Assembly (NCBI GenBank): GCA_043813895.1
Contig: JBDRKQ010000213.1
Coordinates: forward strand, 1-14,743
From: CAZTAR01 sp043813895
GTDB taxonomy: Bacteria > Planctomycetota > Phycisphaerae > UBA1845 > UTPLA1
Direction of reading: 5' to 3'
Length of the DNA stretch: 14,743 nucleotides
The notes under the pieces are model-generated. The model saw only the letters and a program-made list of their open reading frames with translations. It searched no databases and was not told the origin of the DNA. Shown piece after piece: positions 13,964 to 14,743 of this stretch. The position numbers and the translations under genes were made by a program. Position 1 is the stretch's first letter. Every line of letters starts with the position of its first letter.

Positions 13964-14743
13964 TTATGCCTCCTTAAGTACTTTGCTAAGCGGGATGCCA
14001 AGTGCGTTGGCCACCCCCTTACCGTATGCCGGATCTGCTTTCAGGCAATTGCCGATGTGGCGAACCTTGATCTCCTTGGGAGCATCGCCCATCGCGCGGG
14101 CGGTGTTGCCGAAGAGCGCCTGCTGCTGCTCGGCTGTCATCAGTCGGAAGAGCATCCCAGGCTGGGAGTAGTAGTCGTCGTCCTCGCGATGATTCCAGTG
14201 GTCGGCTGACCCCTCCAGGCTTAACGGCGGTTCCGAGAAACCCGGCTGCTCGGGCCACTCGCCGTAACTGTTGGGCTCATAGCCCAGCCTGCTGCCATGA
14301 TTCCCGTCGACCCGCATCGCTCCGTCGCGGTGGTAGCTATGAAACGGGCAGCGAGAAGCGTTGACCGGGATCAAGTGATGGTTCACGCCGAGCCGGTAGC
14401 GCTGGGCATCGGCGTAGGAGAACAACCGTCCCTGTAGCATCTTGTCGGGCGAGAAGCCGATGCCGGGCACGATGCTGGCCGGGTTGAAGGCCGACTGTTC
14501 GACCTCGGCGAAGTAGTTCTCCGGGTTGCGTTTGAGCTCGAGGACACCCACCTCGATAAGGGGGTAGTCCTTGTGGAACCAGACCTTGGTCAGGTCGAAA
14601 GGGTGGTAGGGACAATGGGCCGCCTCCTTCTCAGCCATCACCTGGATGAACATCGTCCAGCGTGGAAAATCGCCCTTCTCGATGCTCTCGTACAAATCGC
14701 GTTGATGGCTTTCCCGGCACTTGCCGACGATCGCCTCCGCCTC
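13964..14743 (-). CDS. katA: monofunctional heme catalase, C-terminal part (runs off window)
   Basis: These are the C-terminal 259 residues of a heme catalase, which converts hydrogen peroxide to water and oxygen. The frame is open to the right edge, so the start and roughly the first half (with the catalytic His and Asn) lie outside the window. The apparent TTG start at 14695 is internal, since the frame continues upstream as KCRESHQRD. Conserved catalase segments are intact: DLYESIEKGDFPRW, FDLTKVW, IEVGVLELKRNPENYFAEVE read in pieces, NPASIVPGIGFSPDKMLQGR, and the heme-ligand motif R-LFSYADAQRYRLG with proximal Tyr at fragment residue 110. The end (about residues 195-259) is the short catalase-related tail, with no flavodoxin-like extension, so this is a small-subunit type, probably about 490 residues in full. 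It is convergent with the DUF1801 gene, 93 bp apart. Confidence 0.93.
   Translation of the reverse strand, partial: EAEAIVGKCRESHQRDLYESIEKGDFPRWTMFIQVMAEKEAAHCPYHPFDLTKVWFHKDYPLIEVGVLELKRNPENYFAEVEQSAFNPASIVPGIGFSPDKMLQGRLFSYADAQRYRLGVNHHLIPVNASRCPFHSYHRDGAMRVDGNHGSRLGYEPNSYGEWPEQPGFSEPPLSLEGSADHWNHREDDDYYSQPGMLFRLMTAEQQQALFGNTARAMGDAPKEIKVRHIGNCLKADPAYGKGVANALGIPLSKVLKEA

Overview
The window reads as chromosomal DNA of a high-GC bacterium, most likely a planctomycete (Planctomycetota). This placement is inference. It rests on an ExeA-type ATPase fused to a giant coiled coil, and on intergenic spacers crowded with palindromic repeats (cores such as CACTGGC...GCCAGTG, GCCGCGG...CCGCGGC and GAGCCGCGACCG...CGGTCACGGCTC) of the kind I associate with that phylum. 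No rRNA, phage module, transposase gene or CRISPR array is visible.

Layout. Positions 1-1423 are gene-poor: a tRNA-Asn(GTT) on the minus strand with a good sigma70-like promoter, and a 110-bp non-coding element with 18-bp terminal inverted repeats (1017-1126). Positions 1424-6079 (+) hold one 1551-residue protein: an N-terminal ExeA/GspA-type AAA+ ATPase followed by a 976-residue proline-free helical rod that contains 40-residue and 18-residue internal repeats. Positions 6080-6826 carry no gene but are dense in hairpins and contain a 138-bp duplication.

From 13201 down to 6827, four minus-strand genes follow one another: preT, preA, a secreted S9-family peptidase, and ssnA. preT and preA overlap by 4 bp and encode the two subunits of NAD(P)H-dependent dihydropyrimidine dehydrogenase. 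ssnA encodes a metal-dependent aminohydrolase whose relatives lie in purine and heterocycle catabolic clusters. The group therefore suggests nucleobase or heterocycle breakdown, though the peptidase has no obvious place in it, and the gaps on either side of it hold large palindromic elements. A small DUF1801 protein (13478-13870, +) diverges from preT, and a monofunctional catalase (13964-14743, -) runs off the right edge.

The most unusual features are the ATPase/coiled-coil fusion and the intergenic hairpins. The hairpins at 6.2-6.6, 6.7-6.8, 8.2-8.35, 10.55-10.64 and 13.93 kb repeatedly show the same small apex (TCCC/GGGA or TCCCGCAGGG) on stems of different sequence that are nevertheless perfectly self-complementary. 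This is the pattern expected if pairing, not sequence, is maintained.
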